A stretch of 64,000 bases of DNA from Polaribacter vadi (GTDB lineage: Bacteria > Bacteroidota > Bacteroidia > Flavobacteriales > Flavobacteriaceae). The stretch spans positions 154,657-218,656 of the forward strand of contig NZ_JAHKQL010000031.1 of assembly GCF_018861005.1 (NCBI RefSeq), written 5' to 3'. Below the pieces are notes generated by a model that saw only the letters and a list, made by a program, of their open reading frames with translations, searched no databases and was not told the DNA's origin. Positions 62,702 through 64,000 of this stretch are shown one piece after another. Each line of letters starts with the position of its first letter. The stretch's first letter is position 1. Made by a program: the position numbers and the translations under genes.

Positions 62702-64000
62702 CTAATTTATGATTGCAATTTGAAAATCTAACAGTTGTTTTTTTATCAAGAAATAACCTCTAGAAACTAAGTATTGATATTGACTAACTGCTCTAAAAAG
62801 CAATTGTAAATTTTCATCAAAATAAGCTTGATTACCAAAATATGACCATTTTTTTGAAAGGTAATTTTCTAAATCATTTTTAATTTCTAACGTAATTACA
62901 TATTCATAATGCGGATTTTTTAAAATTTCTTTAATTTGTTCTTTCAATATCTTTTCAAGAGGTTCAATACTCGCAAAATTGGATTTAATTTTATCATAAG
63001 GCATATTTTCTGAAACAAATTGTAACTTATCTATAATTTCATTACTAATTTCAGTTTTCTTATCAAATTTTTTATCGTACTCAAAGAAATCTCTATACTT
63101 GTTTCTAAGCATTAGCTTATCTATTTCTAATTTACAATTGTTATGAAAAAAATTAAAGATATTTATATCATGCTGTTTTTCTTGTGCTATTTTTTCTTTT
63201 AGTTCTAAATCTAAATTTGTTAATAATTGTTCTGCTTCTTTCTTTTTATATTTTATTCCATCATAATCGAAAGTCTTTATTTCTGACTCTTTAGTATTAA
63301 TAAACTTTAAAGTTTCTATATCCGTTTTTAAAGCTAACAATTCATAATTTTTATTTACTTTTTCAATTGAAAACAACTCATCAAAAGTAAAATTAATCTC
63401 ATTTTCATCTTCTCTTATATCAAATAATATTGGATTTTTATTATCATAAAATTTATTATACCTCTCAGAAAAAGACTCTTCAGAAAAATCTTTTAGCATA
63501 TTTTCTTTGAACTTATCTAAGGTATTTACTGTTGGTTGTTGTGAATATGTGATAGCTCCAAATATTTTCTGTGTAATGCTTTCTTGCAATTGGTTAATAT
63601 TATGAAACAAGTTAGATGCTGGATTGTTATTTTCTTCTTTATTTAAAGTATTTACAGTTTCTAAACGCTCTATTCTTTGTTCTATACTTGGGTGTGAAGC
63701 CCACTGATTTTCAACATTTAATTTTGACTTGTTGTATTTTGTATACTCTTCTAAAGTAATATCTGGTAGATCATTTTTTAATGGTACTTTATCGTGTTCA
63801 GCAATTAAACTCATCAAATAATGATGCTCAAGGTATATATTATTACTTCTAATACTTTCTACAATCTTACCATCATAAAAAGATAAGACATTGTTAAAAG
63901 CAACTTCGGCCAATTCTAACCTTAGTAAAGAAGTTTTTAAAGGTATATAACCCGTTATTTGAGCAGCAATTGAATCAGCATGAAACTCCATTTCTTTTGA
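62702..64000 (-). CDS. M48 family metallopeptidase, C-terminal part (cut by window edge)
   Basis: The frame is open to the right edge, so the ATG at 63991 is internal and the N-terminal part, with the HExxH zinc motif, lies outside. The visible start SKEMEFHADSIAAQITG carries the third zinc ligand of M48 peptidases (the E-x-x-AD type motif), and WASHPSIEQRIERLE matches the usual HPS/T-ERI segment after it. The remaining 330 residues are a long helical, Lys/Glu-rich region with no family I know (for example KKKEAEQLLTNLDLELKEKIAQ). It may be a peptidase with an extended cytoplasmic helical domain. Whether the catalytic motif is intact cannot be judged here. Confidence 0.75.
   Translation of the reverse strand, partial: SKEMEFHADSIAAQITGYIPLKTSLLRLELAEVAFNNVLSFYDGKIVESIRSNNIYLEHHYLMSLIAEHDKVPLKNDLPDITLEEYTKYNKSKLNVENQWASHPSIEQRIERLETVNTLNKEENNNPASNLFHNINQLQESITQKIFGAITYSQQPTVNTLDKFKENMLKDFSEESFSERYNKFYDNKNPILFDIREDENEINFTFDELFSIEKVNKNYELLALKTDIETLKFINTKESEIKTFDYDGIKYKKKEAEQLLTNLDLELKEKIAQEKQHDINIFNFFHNNCKLEIDKLMLRNKYRDFFEYDKKFDKKTEISNEIIDKLQFVSENMPYDKIKSNFASIEPLEKILKEQIKEILKNPHYEYVITLEIKNDLENYLSKKWSYFGNQAYFDENLQLLFRAVSQYQYLVSRGYFLIKKQLLDFQIAIIN

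Overview
The window is chromosomal DNA from a low-GC member of the Bacteroidota, most likely family Flavobacteriaceae (a Polaribacter or Tenacibaculum relative is my guess). The evidence is the very AT-rich sequence, many TAnnTTTG promoter elements, few visible Shine-Dalgarno sites, lipoproteins with short Bacteroidetes-type signal peptides, a stand-alone TonB-dependent receptor with a carboxypeptidase-like N-terminal domain, DUF4290 next to murA, and the sequence of RNase P RNA. Most of it is housekeeping core with small accessory genes in the gaps. There is no prophage, IS element, CRISPR array, rRNA or tRNA that I can support.

Layout. 1-8.4 kb: an ABC-F ATPase (cut by the left edge), a thioredoxin-fold lipoprotein without CXXC, a DEAD-box helicase with a structured leader, HMG-CoA lyase, a small lipoprotein, an MFS transporter, a duplicated RskA-like lipoprotein and a Crp/Fnr regulator. 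8.4-14.3 kb: two unrelated aconitases side by side, then rnpB. 14.4-21.3 kb: dnaJ, grpE, a NUMOD4-HNH protein, murA, DUF4290 and a UvrD-type helicase, all on the minus strand. 21.3-23.4 kb: three 28-bp repeats followed by a SatD/DUF3307/membrane-anchored protein operon. 23.5-28.9 kb: a cobalamin locus with a B12 riboswitch, a BtuB-like receptor, a BtuG-like beta-propeller lipoprotein and, divergently, guaC coupled to a BtuF-like lipoprotein. 29-36.5 kb: a 7TMR-LuxR regulator, an Asp/Glu racemase, and parE-parC with an ORF6N gene between them. 36.7-52.5 kb: lysA, FAH hydrolase, GNAT, tex, an unusual SDR, RhlE-type helicase, topB, a sterol-desaturase-family protein, VF530, M1 peptidase, gcvT and a lipoprotein. 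52.5-59.4 kb: an accessory patch bounded by a thioester-reductase-like SDR and ychF. 59.7-64 kb: a TonB receptor and an M48 peptidase (cut by the right edge).

The most unusual signal is an architecture seen three times: an intact gene, then one or more small cargo genes, then a decayed second copy of the 3' end of that gene. It occurs at tex (cargo: a 47-aa antitoxin-like protein), at the thioester-reductase-like SDR (cargo: a membrane hydrolase) and at ychF (cargo: a lipoprotein/beta-barrel pair between direct repeats of about 98 bp). Between the last two lie two tandem 56-aa membrane-protein genes, 49/56 identical, each with its own promoter. Other structure not explained by genes: three copies of an interspersed hairpin element of about 86 bp, a 7-bp-periodic CAGT/ACTG inverted array filling the grpE-dnaJ gap, three 28-bp repeats at the satD promoter, and long perfect inverted repeats that abut two start codons.
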